The notes beneath the pieces are model-generated. The model was not told the origin of the DNA and did not search any database. It worked only from the letters and a program-made list of their open reading frames with translations. This document shows, in pieces, positions 1 to 8,783 of a DNA stretch of 64,000 nucleotides. The translations under genes were made by a program, and so were the position numbers. The stretch spans positions 1-64,000 of the forward strand of contig JAJONL010000004.1 in NCBI GenBank assembly GCA_021323395.1. Direction: 5' to 3'. Source of the DNA: Nitrospira sp. (lineage in GTDB: Bacteria > Nitrospirota > Nitrospiria > Nitrospirales > Nitrospiraceae). The first letter of the stretch is position 1. The number at the start of each line of letters is the position of its first letter.

Positions 1-237
1 TTGTCACCGCCTGCGAGCAAAATGATAACCGTTCGCTCGCGCTTCGTGAAATACACCCGGTACCCCGGCCCGTAATCAATCCTCATTTCTGAAACCCCCC
101 TCGCCCACCGGCTTCACATCGCCGGCACTTCCCTCTGCCAGCCGCTCAATTCTCACAAGAACGCGCGCCCGAGCATGAGTATCACGCAGTGCGTCCAACC
201 ACTTTGCAAACCCCTGAGTCTTACGAATCTCGAACAT
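1..237 (-). pseudogene. Frameshifted HigB/RelE-type toxin, 3' end off window
   Basis: Toxin of the phage-derived Gp49-like / HigB killer family (RelE superfamily), expected to inhibit translation. Reading from ATG at 237 gives MFEIRKTQGFAKWLDALRD and then [23 protein letters not shown]. In another frame it continues as [18 protein letters not shown] and [10 protein letters not shown], the usual core of this family. The break falls at a run of six C (95-100 on the plus strand, six G in the gene). Removing one base rejoins the frames as [16 protein letters not shown], so this is either a true frameshift or a homopolymer error. The C-terminus and any HigA-like antitoxin would lie beyond the left edge. 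There is no ribosome binding site, but a strong promoter sits directly upstream. Confidence 0.75.
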
Positions 238-242
238 GACCA

Positions 243-271
243 ACTGTAGCCGCATGGATACAAACTGTCAA
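243..271 (-). promoter_or_regulatory. Sigma-70-type promoter of the toxin gene
   Basis: Minus-strand TTGACA (271-266), 17-base spacer, TACAGT (248-243). Only five bases separate the -10 box from the ATG at 237, so the transcript would be leaderless or nearly so, which agrees with the lack of a Shine-Dalgarno sequence. Confidence 0.6.
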
Positions 272-815
272 TTGCCTGTCGCTTCATAGGCACACCGCCA
301 CTCGAATGTAAGAGATGGGCACTGAGGCTCGCTCTGGCGCCGCATGCCGGTCGGTCGCCAAAGCAGGTGCTGTGACTCCGCTCTTCTATCTTTGAGCAGG
401 AACAGGGCTATCGTCCAGGCAAGGGAATGGGCGGATCGCATAATGTGTTTCTCGCCCGGTTACATGTCCATTAGGACGCCGCGCACTTTCCGGAAGACCT
501 GCTGTTCCGGAAAACGTCGAATCGCGGAACGGTCAGGCTCGCTATGTACCAGGACGACTGTGTGGCGGCCACGGCCGAACGGCCACAATTGCGACCGTTA
601 CGAGCACAAAGCCCAGACCTCGGCCTCGCTGACCGAGTGGAGCATCGGCGATATCCGTAAGTGCATGAACATCGCCTCGTGGCCAACCGAAGACGAAAAG
701 AAGTGGTATCGGCGACTGTGGGTGAACTAACGGCGAAGGAAAGGAGGCTGGTTCAACCACGCCTCCTCAAAATCAAGGCATGGGAGATGGTTGGTCTGCC
801 AAAATTCGCGCACTG
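272..815. other. Stretch without a recognisable gene
   Basis: About 540 bases between the toxin promoter and the DUF3617 gene. The longest ORF (344-730, plus, 128 codons) is rich in Arg and Cys, has no ribosome binding site and shows no family motif. The overlapping ORFs on both strands look equally non-coding. It may be decayed DNA linked to the broken toxin; no inverted repeats marking a mobile element were seen. Confidence 0.5.
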
Positions 816-1259
816 TCATTTGCTCGAGCAGTCTCCCATTCGTTTTCCTTCCACCCGCATCGTGACCAATATGCCGCTGCCGGACGTGGGGGTGGCTTTG
901 CGCAATACTGAGAAGGCGGTACTGGAGACGGTACCCTCCACGCGGGTGATCGCATGAGGTCCCTCGATGTCGTAGCTGACGTTGCCATCATGTATCGACA
1001 CATTCATCACTTTGTTTGATGGCTTGGGCTTGAAGCCATTGGTCACATAATAATTGAAGACGGCATCCGGATGGGCGAGGTGCTCCTCCTTCATGCAGCG
1101 GGTATGGGTGGCCGGCTTGCCCCCCTCTCCATTGCTGGTTTCCGTGACCGCCGTAATTTGGTATTCGCCCGGCTTCAGCGGAATCGACTCCGCCCTCACT
1201 GGCGCAACCCCGAAGGTCATCATACCCATGATTATGCTCACCAGCGTCACCTTATTCAT
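816..1259 (-). CDS. DUF3617-type exported protein
   Basis: Exported protein of 147 residues resembling the DUF3617 family, whose molecular role is unknown. It begins MNKVTLVSIIMGMMTFGVAPVRA, a signal peptide, followed by the family-like opening LKPGEYQITAVTE and a THTRCMKEEHLAHPD segment; a second Cys lies near the C-terminus (MGDCSSK). I chose the ATG at 1259 over the upstream start at 1277 because GGGAGG lies 7-12 bases before it and the signal peptide then starts normally. A TTGACA-N17-CACAAT promoter lies upstream. It is transcribed divergently from the lipoprotein gene at 1527. Confidence 0.75.
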   Translation of the reverse strand: MNKVTLVSIIMGMMTFGVAPVRAESIPLKPGEYQITAVTETSNGEGGKPATHTRCMKEEHLAHPDAVFNYYVTNGFKPKPSNKVMNVSIHDGNVSYDIEGPHAITRVEGTVSSTAFSVLRKATPTSGSGILVTMRVEGKRMGDCSSK

Positions 1260-1359
1260 TCTCAAGCCTCCCTGCACTGCGGACGCGAGACTACCTTAGC
1301 TCTCTAATTCTTTTGCAAGTCGCCCGCTTCATCCTCTGTTCTCGCCGTAGGATTCGCCG

Positions 1360-1388
1360 ATTGTGCGCAGGCACCGAAGGATTGTCAA
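1360..1388 (-). promoter_or_regulatory. Promoter of the DUF3617 gene
   Basis: Minus-strand TTGACA (1388-1383), 17-base spacer, CACAAT (1365-1360), about 100 bases upstream of the ATG at 1259. The -35 box is perfect and the -10 box matches consensus at four of six positions. Confidence 0.45.
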
Positions 1389-1526
1389 TCGCCATTCTGC
1401 AGATTCTACGTCTGTCAGCGGCAGTCTTCCTGCTCGGTATCTCCCCAGCTCATTTTCTTCGGTACTTATGTTATAGTCGCGTGAATCCCCTCTTTCCTTT
1501 TCGCTTCACGAAAGGAGCCTCAGACC

Positions 1527-1916
1527 ATGAATGCTCGTCAGACTCTTGCGGCGCTCGGCGGCTTGTTCATCATGCTGCTGCTCTCCGCCTGCTCCTTCAA
1601 AGCGACCTTCAAGGAAACGACGGATACGACGTCCAACATCACCGGCACGACCTCGGGACGTGTCTGGTGGAACGAAGACGGCCTCTTGAATCCTGAGCAC
1701 AAAGTCGCTGCTTTCACCGCCTACAATACCCAAAATCTGGAGGAAGACTTGGCCCGCGGACAGGGAGAATATTTGGCCTCCCTGCACACACTCATTGAAA
1801 AGTCCGAGTCCCCTTCCTCATACCTGTTCGCCCAGGAGGCCTACATCCGATGGAATCAATCCGGCAGTCGATCACTCGACGAGCTCGTGAGCCGGATGCG
1901 CTTGGCACCGCGCTGA
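1527..1916 (+). CDS. Small lipoprotein, DUF3015-like
   Basis: Lipoprotein of 129 residues. The N-terminus MNARQTLAALGG-LFIMLLLSAC ends in a lipobox (LSAC, Cys near residue 22), so it should be lipid-anchored in the envelope. The segment EHKVAAFTAYNTQNLEEDLARGQGEYLASL resembles the conserved block of DUF3015 proteins (a pattern like N..L..DxAxGxGExL..L); no function is established. The ATG at 1527 is preceded by AAGGAG at good spacing. It is followed after 63 bases by a universal stress protein in the same direction, so the two may be co-transcribed. Confidence 0.75.
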   Translation: MNARQTLAALGGLFIMLLLSACSFKATFKETTDTTSNITGTTSGRVWWNEDGLLNPEHKVAAFTAYNTQNLEEDLARGQGEYLASLHTLIEKSESPSSYLFAQEAYIRWNQSGSRSLDELVSRMRLAPR

Positions 1917-1979
1917 CCGTCGGCTCGTGACTACGCACGCGCGCCGGATACCGACATCACACAGGGAATTCAAATCCTC

Positions 1980-2834
1980 ATGAACGCACAGCAGACTCAT
2001 CGACCCATTCAACGCATTTTCCATCCCACGGATTTTTCGCAGGACAGTCACGTGGCCTTCGCCCATGCGCTGAAAATGGCGCTGGTCCACCGGGCCGAGC
2101 TGACAATCATGCATGTGGATCCCGCCGTGGCGCCGGAAGGATTCGAAGACTTTCCTCGCATTCGTCCCACGCTGGCTTCGTGGGGGCTCCTGCCGGAGTC
2201 CAGCGCCAAGAGCGACGTGGCGCGGCTCGGAATCGGGATCAAGAAGGTCCGGGCCTTGGCCGCCGATCCCAAACAGGCCATCATGCATCATCTCAGGACA
2301 TCGCCGGCCGACCTGATGGTGTTAGCGACCCACCAGCATGAAGGCGGGGCCCGGTGGCTTCATGAGCCGGTCGCAGAGCCGGTCTCGCGTGAGATGGAAG
2401 TCATGACCTTGTTCGTGCCGTCGCACGTGGAAGGGTTCGTCTCACTCAAAACCGGCGAGACCTCGCTGCATCGGTTGTTACTACCGATCTCGATCGACCC
2501 TCCGTCTCAGCCGGCGATCGAGACGGCAAGCGCTCTCGTTTCGAAGCTCAGTGTTCACCCTGTCACCTTTACCCTGGTGCATGCCGGGGAAAAAACGGGG
2601 ATCAAGGAACTGGTATTGCCGCAGAAGGCGGAGTGGTCCTGGAATCAACTCTTCGGCCAAGGAGATCCGGTGGAGTGGATTCTGGCGGCGGGCGCGGAAT
2701 TCGATGTGGATTTGATCGTGATGACGACCAAGGGACAGGACAGCGTGTTAGATCTCCTGCGCGGCAGCACGACGGAACGTGTCCTGCGCGGCGCGCGCTG
2801 CCCGTTGCTGGCGATACCTGCGCTCCTCATCTAA
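1980..2834 (+). CDS. Tandem universal stress protein (UspA family)
   Basis: Cytoplasmic stress protein of 284 residues with two Usp domains in tandem (about residues 8-145 and 155-284). The first opens with IFHPTDFSQDSHVAFAHAL and AELTIMHVD. The second ends with LIVMTTKG and GSTTERVLRGARCPLLAIP, which matches the G-S-T-x-x-x-V-L ATP-binding tail typical of UspA-type proteins. The first domain lacks a clear version of that tail, so only the C-terminal half is likely to bind ATP. Its partner processes are unknown. It converges on the helicase gene that ends at 2898. Confidence 0.88.
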   Translation: MNAQQTHRPIQRIFHPTDFSQDSHVAFAHALKMALVHRAELTIMHVDPAVAPEGFEDFPRIRPTLASWGLLPESSAKSDVARLGIGIKKVRALAADPKQAIMHHLRTSPADLMVLATHQHEGGARWLHEPVAEPVSREMEVMTLFVPSHVEGFVSLKTGETSLHRLLLPISIDPPSQPAIETASALVSKLSVHPVTFTLVHAGEKTGIKELVLPQKAEWSWNQLFGQGDPVEWILAAGAEFDVDLIVMTTKGQDSVLDLLRGSTTERVLRGARCPLLAIPALLI

Positions 2835-2897
2835 TCGCACCATCGTTTTGACGAGTGATGTTTTGCCTACGACGGCGGACACGTCTCCAAGAGCGCG

Positions 2898-5800
2898 TTA
2901 TCCTCGCACCCTTCCCACCTCGACTACCGTTGGCGCATCGCGGTCGATCGATTCTCTGCTCGTCACGGTGCGACTGACCATGCCGTCACGAAACACCACG
3001 AAGTTCGACGGCACGGCGGCGATGCGGGGACCCGGCAAAATCACTCCCGCGAGATTCAGCGGATCGGCGGCTGAAATTTTGATGTCCTGTTGACTGTCGG
3101 GCCGTTTCTTGAGCGCGCGCAGCGACTCAAGCGCGTCGGGCAACGCAAACTGCTCGCCGGTAAAACCAGATACAAAGCGGCCGCCGCGCAATTCCCCTCT
3201 CGATTCCATACGCCGGTAACAGACCAGCAGATCCCGCCAGGAGGACACCAGCGACTCGCGCAGCAGCAGGTCGCGAAACACTATCCCATACCGTTGCAAG
3301 AGTTGCCGCGCGACGCTCTCAGTAGAGCCGACAGCCGATAGCTGACAGCTCTCAGCGGGTCTCAGCAGTGACCAGCGCCCGCCCACATGGCGCGGGCGGC
3401 AGCTCCGCCCCCGTCCCTCGGCCCGTCGCCGCCGTGGATCGATGAGGGCGCGCAGATTGTCGAACCCATCGGCCGTCACCAACCCAGCCGCCACCAATTC
3501 CCATAATCCATCTTCCACCTCGGACGCCAAGAGGCGCGTAACATGCAGCAGCTCACTAAAAAAACTGGCGCCACGCTCCTGCAACCCACGCCGGACCGCT
3601 TGGGCCGAGGCGCCGAGGCGTGCGTTGATATCCACATGCTGCATCCCCTCGCCGGCGGCGGCCAGTAACGTCTCGGCATCCTCGCGAGCGAACAAACTCA
3701 CCGGCGCGACTCGAGTCGGCACGACCCGCCGCCCAGGCAGCGGAGTCAGCTCCTGCATCAAGCGAGGATGTGGGGTCAACCGGCCCCACATGACCGCTCC
3801 GCTCAAACACAGCCGATCGAGCCATTCCGGCGCATACTTGGCCAAGCGGATCCGCAAGATCTGAGACTCCCACGCCGAGGCGGCCGCCTCAAATCCACCG
3901 AGTTGCTTGATGACGTCAAGAAGTCCCGCCTCACCATGCAGGCGCGCGCCCGGCGAAGCATGTTGCCATTGAAAGAGAAACCGCATGAACTCCGCGGCCG
4001 AGACCGGCTCGATCTCCTTGCGCAGGCGACCGATCGTCAACCGGTGAATCCTGGCCAACAATCGGCGGTGACACCATTCGATCTCGTCGTTCGTCGGTCG
4101 TGAAGCGTGATTCGTAAAGCGGCCTCGCAGGAGGTGACCTTGCGATTCGAGTCTGAGGAACGTTGCCTGGAGGTCTTGTTCGGAAAGATGCAGGGTCTGC
4201 GAGAGGTCCGCGGCTGTGGTTGGCCCGATACTTTCCATCCAGCCCAAGACCATTCGATCGAGGGCTTCCTCGCGTTCCAGGGATTCGACCGGTGCCGCGG
4301 CGGAATGGTCCGGATCGATCCGGTCATCGGGAAAGAGCACCTGAACAATATGACGAAATTCAGCCGGCGCCCAACCCAGCGGTCTGCCGGCCCGCCACAG
4401 CGTCACCAGCCGACCGGCGGCTGTCAGGGCCGGCGCCCATTGTTCCCACTCCGGCCTGTGATCGCATGGCACCCATCCTAACGACAGGAGTGCATCATGG
4501 AACTCGTCGGCATCGCGCACGACCGGCCAGGATTCTTCGACGACCTGGTCGATCGCCGATTGGTCCAACGCACCCATACCCCCCGCCAAGTCAGGCGGCA
4601 GAGTGCGACGCATTTCCACGGCCCGTGCCCGGCGTTCTTCCAGCGGAGCATCATCGAGATAGGCGTAGGGATTGGCATTCAAGATTTCATGGCAAAACGC
4701 GGAGGGCATGGGCGTATCCACGGCCACACAGGTGATCGCGCCCCTGTCGATCTTCTGCAACACCGTGATGAGGCCTTCGAGATCCATCGCCTCGGTGAGG
4801 CAATCTCTGATCGTCTCCTGCGCGAGCGGATGGTCCGGTATCTGTCGCGCGGTCCGCTCCCCGTGAAAATTATCCTGGCAGGCGAGCGCGTCGGGGAAAA
4901 CCGCTGCCAACAGGTCTTCGGCTCGCATGCGCTGGATCTGCGGCGCCACCCGTTTGCCGTTAACGAAGCGTAACAATGCCAAGGCTCGCGTGGCGTTCCA
5001 ACGCCAGCGTGTCATGAACATCGGCGCCTGCAGCACGGCCTGCGTCAGCACCTCCTGCACGGTCTTGGGGTTCAGGAAGGCAAACACCGTATCGAGCGGG
5101 AAACTGTGCCGCTCTCCCAATGATAAGACGATGCCTTCGTCCGTGGCCGCCGCCTGCAACTCAAAATCGAAGGTCACGCAAAACCGCTTCCGCAAGGCCA
5201 GTCCCCAGGCCCGATTTACCCGACCGCCGAACGGCGCATGGATGACGAGTTGCATCCCGCCGCTTTCGTCGAAGAATCGTTCCGCCACAATGGTCTGCTG
5301 AGTCGGGACGGTGCCTAAGACCGCCTTGCCCGCCAATACATATTCCACGGCCTGCTGCGCCCCGCGCTGGTCGAGGCTGCATTCCTGTTTCAGCCACTGC
5401 ACCGGTGGGGCGTAGGGCGTCAGAGACGCAGGTTCGGTATCGAGACGACGATCGATATCCGCTTTGAGACGGGCGACCTCAGCCGACAAATCCGCTGTAC
5501 GGGACGGTCCCTCCCCGCGCCAAAACGGAATGGTCGGCGGAGCCCCCTGCGCATCTTCCACTCGCATCTTGCCGGTTTCGACGCCTCTGATCCGCCAGGA
5601 GGTATTGCCCAGTAAAATGATATCTCCGGCCAAACTCTCCACGGCGAAATCTTCATCCACCGACCCCACGACCGTCCCGTCCGGTTCCGCAATCACGACA
5701 TAGTTCGCCGTATCTGGAATGGCGCCGCCGGAGGTGATGGCCGCCAATCGTGCCCCGCGACGGCCCCGGATGTGATGATTGATGCGATCATGATGGAGAT

Positions 5801-7202
5801 AGGCTCGGCCACGACCTCGACTCGTGACGTATCCCTCCGCCAGCATCTTGAGGACGGCGTCGAACGTCTCCCGGCTCAATTCACGATACGGCATGGCCCG
5901 GCGGCAGAGGTCGAACAGCTCTGCTTCCCCCCAAGGCTGGGTGGCGGCCGCGGCCACGATTTGCTGAGACAAGACATCCAGTGGAGCGGGTGGTATTTGG
6001 ATGCGATCCAGCAGTCCGGCCCTGATCGACCTGATCAGCGCGGCACATTCGATCAATTCATCCCGCGTCGTGGCGAAGAGCCGGCCTTTGGGGGTGGCGT
6101 GGACCCAATGACCCGCCCGGCCCATGCGCTGGAGACAGGTCGCGATCGAACGCGGGGACCCAATTTGACAGGCGAGGTCCACTGTCCCCACGTCGATGCC
6201 GAGTTCGAGCGATGCCGTGGCGACGACCACGCGGACCGCTCCATTTTTCAGGCGGTCCTCCGCCGATAAGCGGATTTGCCGGGACAGACTACCGTGATGG
6301 GCGGCAACTACCCCTTCTCCCAAATGGCGCAGTCGCTCTTCCAAATAATGCGACACCCGCTCCGCGAGCCGACGCGTGTTCACGAACACCAGGGTCGATC
6401 GGTGGGCCTCGACCAAGGCGGCAAGGCGGTCGTACACGTCGCTCCAAATGGCATTGGTGGCGACGGCCCCGAGTTCGTCCTTCGGTACCTCGACGGCGAG
6501 GTCCATGTCCCGGCGATGACCGACATCGATCACCTGAGGCAAAGGGCGCTCGCCCACGAGAAACTCCGCGACCGTCTCGATCGGCCGCTGGGTGGCGGAG
6601 AGACCGATTCGTTGTACGGCACAGCCGGTGAGGGCCGTCACCCGTTCCAACGAGAGGGCCAGATGGGCCCCGCGCTTGTTCGGTGCGACGGCATGAATTT
6701 CATCCACGATGACCGTGCGCACCGTCTTCAACATCGCCCGGCTTTTCTCCGCCGTCAGCAAGATAAACAGAGACTCGGGGGTGGTAATGAGGATATGGGG
6801 CGGGCGTCGAAGCATCTGTTGCCGCTCCGTCATCGGCGTATCGCCGGTGCGCACCACGACCCGCAACTCGGGCAACAACAGGCCGGCGGTCAAGGCGAGC
6901 TGGCCGATCTCGGTCAGCGGATGCTGGAGATTTTTCTGAACGTCGTTGCTCAGCGCCTTGAGAGGCGAAACATACAAGACCTGGGTTTCGTCTCGAAGGT
7001 CACAGTCGACGGCCTGTTGGAACAGCCGGTCGATACAGGAGAGGAAGGCGGCCAGGGTCTTGCCCGACCCGGTGGGCGCGGCGATCAAAACATCACGTCC
7101 GGATTGAATGGCGGGCCATGCCTGCAGCTGGACGTCGGTCGCGCAGGCGAAGCGTGTCGCAAACCAGTCGGCGATGATGGGATGGAACGGCAAGGCGGAC
7201 AT
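2898..7202 (-). CDS. lhr: Lhr-type DEAD/DEAH-box large helicase
   Basis: Large superfamily 2 ATP-dependent helicase of the Lhr family, linked to DNA repair and nucleic-acid remodelling. From the chosen start (MSALPFHPIIADWF) it has 1434 residues. Motifs: Walker A APTGSGKT (about 42-49), DEIH (167-170), SAT (202-204), VFVNTRR, TASLELGIDVG and the motif VI-like QRMGRAGH (358-365), followed by the long Lhr winged-helix and C-terminal region. The ORF track begins 29 codons upstream at 7289, but those codons are low-complexity Arg/Ala/Ser and family similarity starts at MSAL. Near the C-terminus the coding sequence holds a heptamer repeat (3327-3354) encoding part of AESCQLSAVGST, which looks like an insertion tolerated in frame. 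Confidence 0.92.
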   Translation of the reverse strand: MSALPFHPIIADWFATRFACATDVQLQAWPAIQSGRDVLIAAPTGSGKTLAAFLSCIDRLFQQAVDCDLRDETQVLYVSPLKALSNDVQKNLQHPLTEIGQLALTAGLLLPELRVVVRTGDTPMTERQQMLRRPPHILITTPESLFILLTAEKSRAMLKTVRTVIVDEIHAVAPNKRGAHLALSLERVTALTGCAVQRIGLSATQRPIETVAEFLVGERPLPQVIDVGHRRDMDLAVEVPKDELGAVATNAIWSDVYDRLAALVEAHRSTLVFVNTRRLAERVSHYLEERLRHLGEGVVAAHHGSLSRQIRLSAEDRLKNGAVRVVVATASLELGIDVGTVDLACQIGSPRSIATCLQRMGRAGHWVHATPKGRLFATTRDELIECAALIRSIRAGLLDRIQIPPAPLDVLSQQIVAAAATQPWGEAELFDLCRRAMPYRELSRETFDAVLKMLAEGYVTSRGRGRAYLHHDRINHHIRGRRGARLAAITSGGAIPDTANYVVIAEPDGTVVGSVDEDFAVESLAGDIILLGNTSWRIRGVETGKMRVEDAQGAPPTIPFWRGEGPSRTADLSAEVARLKADIDRRLDTEPASLTPYAPPVQWLKQECSLDQRGAQQAVEYVLAGKAVLGTVPTQQTIVAERFFDESGGMQLVIHAPFGGRVNRAWGLALRKRFCVTFDFELQAAATDEGIVLSLGERHSFPLDTVFAFLNPKTVQEVLTQAVLQAPMFMTRWRWNATRALALLRFVNGKRVAPQIQRMRAEDLLAAVFPDALACQDNFHGERTARQIPDHPLAQETIRDCLTEAMDLEGLITVLQKIDRGAITCVAVDTPMPSAFCHEILNANPYAYLDDAPLEERRARAVEMRRTLPPDLAGGMGALDQSAIDQVVEESWPVVRDADEFHDALLSLGWVPCDHRPEWEQWAPALTAAGRLVTLWRAGRPLGWAPAEFRHIVQVLFPDDRIDPDHSAAAPVESLEREEALDRMVLGWMESIGPTTAADLSQTLHLSEQDLQATFLRLESQGHLLRGRFTNHASRPTNDEIEWCHRRLLARIHRLTIGRLRKEIEPVSAAEFMRFLFQWQHASPGARLHGEAGLLDVIKQLGGFEAAASAWESQILRIRLAKYAPEWLDRLCLSGAVMWGRLTPHPRLMQELTPLPGRRVVPTRVAPVSLFAREDAETLLAAAGEGMQHVDINARLGASAQAVRRGLQERGASFFSELLHVTRLLASEVEDGLWELVAAGLVTADGFDNLRALIDPRRRRAEGRGRSCRPRHVGGRWSLLRPAESCQLSAVGSTESVARQLLQRYGIVFRDLLLRESLVSSWRDLLVCYRRMESRGELRGGRFVSGFTGEQFALPDALESLRALKKRPDSQQDIKISAADPLNLAGVILPGPRIAAVPSNFVVFRDGMVSRTVTSRESIDRDAPTVVEVGRVRG
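3327..3354. repeat. Tandem heptamer repeat inside lhr
   Basis: Four consecutive seven-base units: GCCGACA, GCCGATA, GCTGACA, GCTCTCA. They lie inside the reading frame of lhr near its 3' end, in a stretch (SLLRPAESCQLSAVGSTESV) that does not look like conserved helicase sequence. Degenerate GCTGAYA-type heptamers are usually found between genes. Confidence 0.6.
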
Positions 7203-7298
7203 ACGAAATGATCGTAACACACCGGGAGAGCACAAAAAATGTGCACTCGCCCTCGATCTCGCCTCAGCCGGGGGCCGCTCACGGGCCAACGCCGTGTA

Positions 7299-7499
7299 CT
7301 AGGTACCGTACCGTTTCAAAATATTGTAAGACAGGCGGCACTCGTTGCAATAGTCGCTTGAGAACTGTATTTGCGAAGACGATACGACATGCCGCGAAAG
7401 GTAGCTGGGAAAATCCACCCAGCCCGCCCCGCCCCTTGCCGACAACCCCTCATCGCATACCCGCCGACACAACCCACACATCGGTATGACTCGGACCAT
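7299..7499 (-). CDS. Small CxxC/CxxC putative zinc-binding protein
   Basis: Small protein of 66 residues beginning MVRVIPMCGLCRRVCDEG. It has CGLC near residue 8 and CNEC about 45 residues later, framing WVDFPSYLSRHV. This pattern resembles the short Cys module that ends many PAS/GAF sensor proteins and receiver proteins (C..C..IRDDxGxW..IExYI......SHxICP.C). Here it stands alone, probably as a zinc-binding unit. I chose the ATG at 7499, which has AGAGGA eight bases upstream; the longer ORF from 7610 adds unlikely sequence. It lies just downstream of the stand-alone receiver gene, so the two may form one signalling unit. Confidence 0.6.
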   Translation of the reverse strand: MVRVIPMCGLCRRVCDEGLSARGGAGWVDFPSYLSRHVVSSSQIQFSSDYCNECRLSYNILKRYGT

Positions 7500-7548
7500 C
7501 GTCGATGTCCTCTTGCGTGAAGCAGGTTCACGACCACCAGCCGGGTGA

Positions 7549-7968
7549 TCATTTCTTCTTCTTGCTGGGAACCTTCTTTTGAATATCGTCAGGACAGCAC
7601 ACTCGTTCACCCCGCAATACCCGGTTGAGATAATGCCCCAGGTCGACCGTGCGCTGTTTCACGAGATACCCCATCGCTCCCACTTCGAAGGCCGCAGCGG
7701 CATAGGCTGGATCCTCATGGGACGAAAAAAATACCACCTTGGTGCTCACGACCGTCTCTTGGAGCTGTCGGGCGACCGACAAGCCTTCGAGAAACGACAA
7801 AGAAAAATCCAGGATGACCAAGTCTGGAACAAGGTTTTTTACCGTCAGGGCTAACGCTTCGCCCTCCGTTTCGGAGGCAATCACCTCGAATTGCGACTCC
7901 AGGAGGATTTCTAGAAAGGCCAGCATGGCCCGAGAGGAATCACCGATCACAACCCGTGGACGAGACAT
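7549..7968 (-). CDS. Stand-alone response-regulator receiver domain
   Basis: Single-domain receiver protein (139 residues) with no DNA-binding output. The predicted phospho-acceptor is Asp54 in LVILDFSLSF, and the conserved Lys is at about 104 (GYLVKQ). The usual N-terminal acidic pair is reduced to one Asp (VIGDSS), which may weaken Mg2+ binding. The C-terminus is a basic tail (KKVPSKKKK). The start is set at MSRPRVVIG; the alternative ATG at 7980 has GGAG almost touching it, too close for normal initiation. The layout resembles CheY-like or NarL-receiver-only proteins that act by protein contact. The NarL-type pair on the same strand lies 170 bases upstream. Confidence 0.85.
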   Translation of the reverse strand: MSRPRVVIGDSSRAMLAFLEILLESQFEVIASETEGEALALTVKNLVPDLVILDFSLSFLEGLSVARQLQETVVSTKVVFFSSHEDPAYAAAAFEVGAMGYLVKQRTVDLGHYLNRVLRGERVCCPDDIQKKVPSKKKK

Positions 7969-8138
7969 GTGTTTTCCCATACTCCTACGAATGACTGCTT
8001 AGAAAAGTGTGGAGTGATCGTAGGCAAGTGAAGGGAAAACCACACGCGTAATAACACGGGTTAGAGCGGGTAAAATATACCTGATACTTAGCTGGTAAAC
8101 GATCAGGATGAACGAACGGAAGGCTGAATGGCGGTGTC

Positions 8139-8783
8139 CTATGAGTGCCCGGTCAACCCCTGCGCCAACGCGTATTTTACGAGTTCTACCGTCGTGTGCA
8201 GGTTGAGTTGTTCCATAATTTGGCCCTTATGGAACTCGACCGTCCGGGGAGAAATCTTGAGAGTGCCGGCGATATCCTTTACCGTGTGGCCCTCTGCCAG
8301 AAGCTGAAGAACCTCACGCTGACGGGTCGTCAATTCAGGCCCCGATGGCGTCCCGCCGTCGACCCCGCGCAGCATGCCTTCGACCACTTCTTTGGTGACG
8401 AGGGGGGTGACGTAGAAATTGCCGCTTCGCACGGCGCGCATGGCCTGCCCCAATTCTTCCCCTACGCAGCGCTTGAGCAGGTAGGCGGACGCGCCGGCTT
8501 CGAACGCCGCCCGCACATAGGCCGGATCGGCATGCATGGTGATAAAGATGACCTTCACTTGAGGATATTTGACCTTCAAGACCCGAGCCGCATCAATCCC
8601 GTTCAGCACCGGCATGGAAATATCCAGAATGACGATGTCCGGTTTTACGTGGGGAATCGCCTCCAGGAGAGCACGTCCATCCCCTACGGTTCCAACCAGC
8701 TCGCATTGTTCATCGAGGAGCCGCCGAAACCCCTCCAGAACCAGCGTGTGGTCATCTGCCAGCAGCACCCGCGGCAACGTCAT
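8139..8783 (-). CDS. NarL/FixJ-family response regulator
   Basis: DNA-binding response regulator of 214 residues. The receiver domain (1-125) has the acidic pair ADDH (10-11), phospho-acceptor Asp54 (IVILDISMP) and Lys at about 104 (AYLLKR). The LuxR-type helix-turn-helix lies at about 145-205 (LTTRQREVLQLLAEG, then ISPRTVEFHKGQIMEQL). The start is the ATG at 8783, which overlaps the kinase stop codon as ATGA, so translation is coupled to the kinase; the ORF track's earlier start lies inside the kinase gene. It should be phosphorylated by that kinase. Target genes cannot be read from the sequence. Confidence 0.93.
   Translation of the reverse strand: MTLPRVLLADDHTLVLEGFRRLLDEQCELVGTVGDGRALLEAIPHVKPDIVILDISMPVLNGIDAARVLKVKYPQVKVIFITMHADPAYVRAAFEAGASAYLLKRCVGEELGQAMRAVRSGNFYVTPLVTKEVVEGMLRGVDGGTPSGPELTTRQREVLQLLAEGHTVKDIAGTLKISPRTVEFHKGQIMEQLNLHTTVELVKYALAQGLTGHS

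Noticed and set aside
344-730. 128-codon plus-strand ORF
   Set aside because: Composition dominated by Arg, Ser and Cys, no ribosome binding site and no motif; overlapping ORFs on the other strand are equally plausible noise.
6276-7211. 311-codon plus-strand ORF
   Set aside because: Lies antisense to the conserved helicase core of lhr; a shadow ORF in high-GC DNA.
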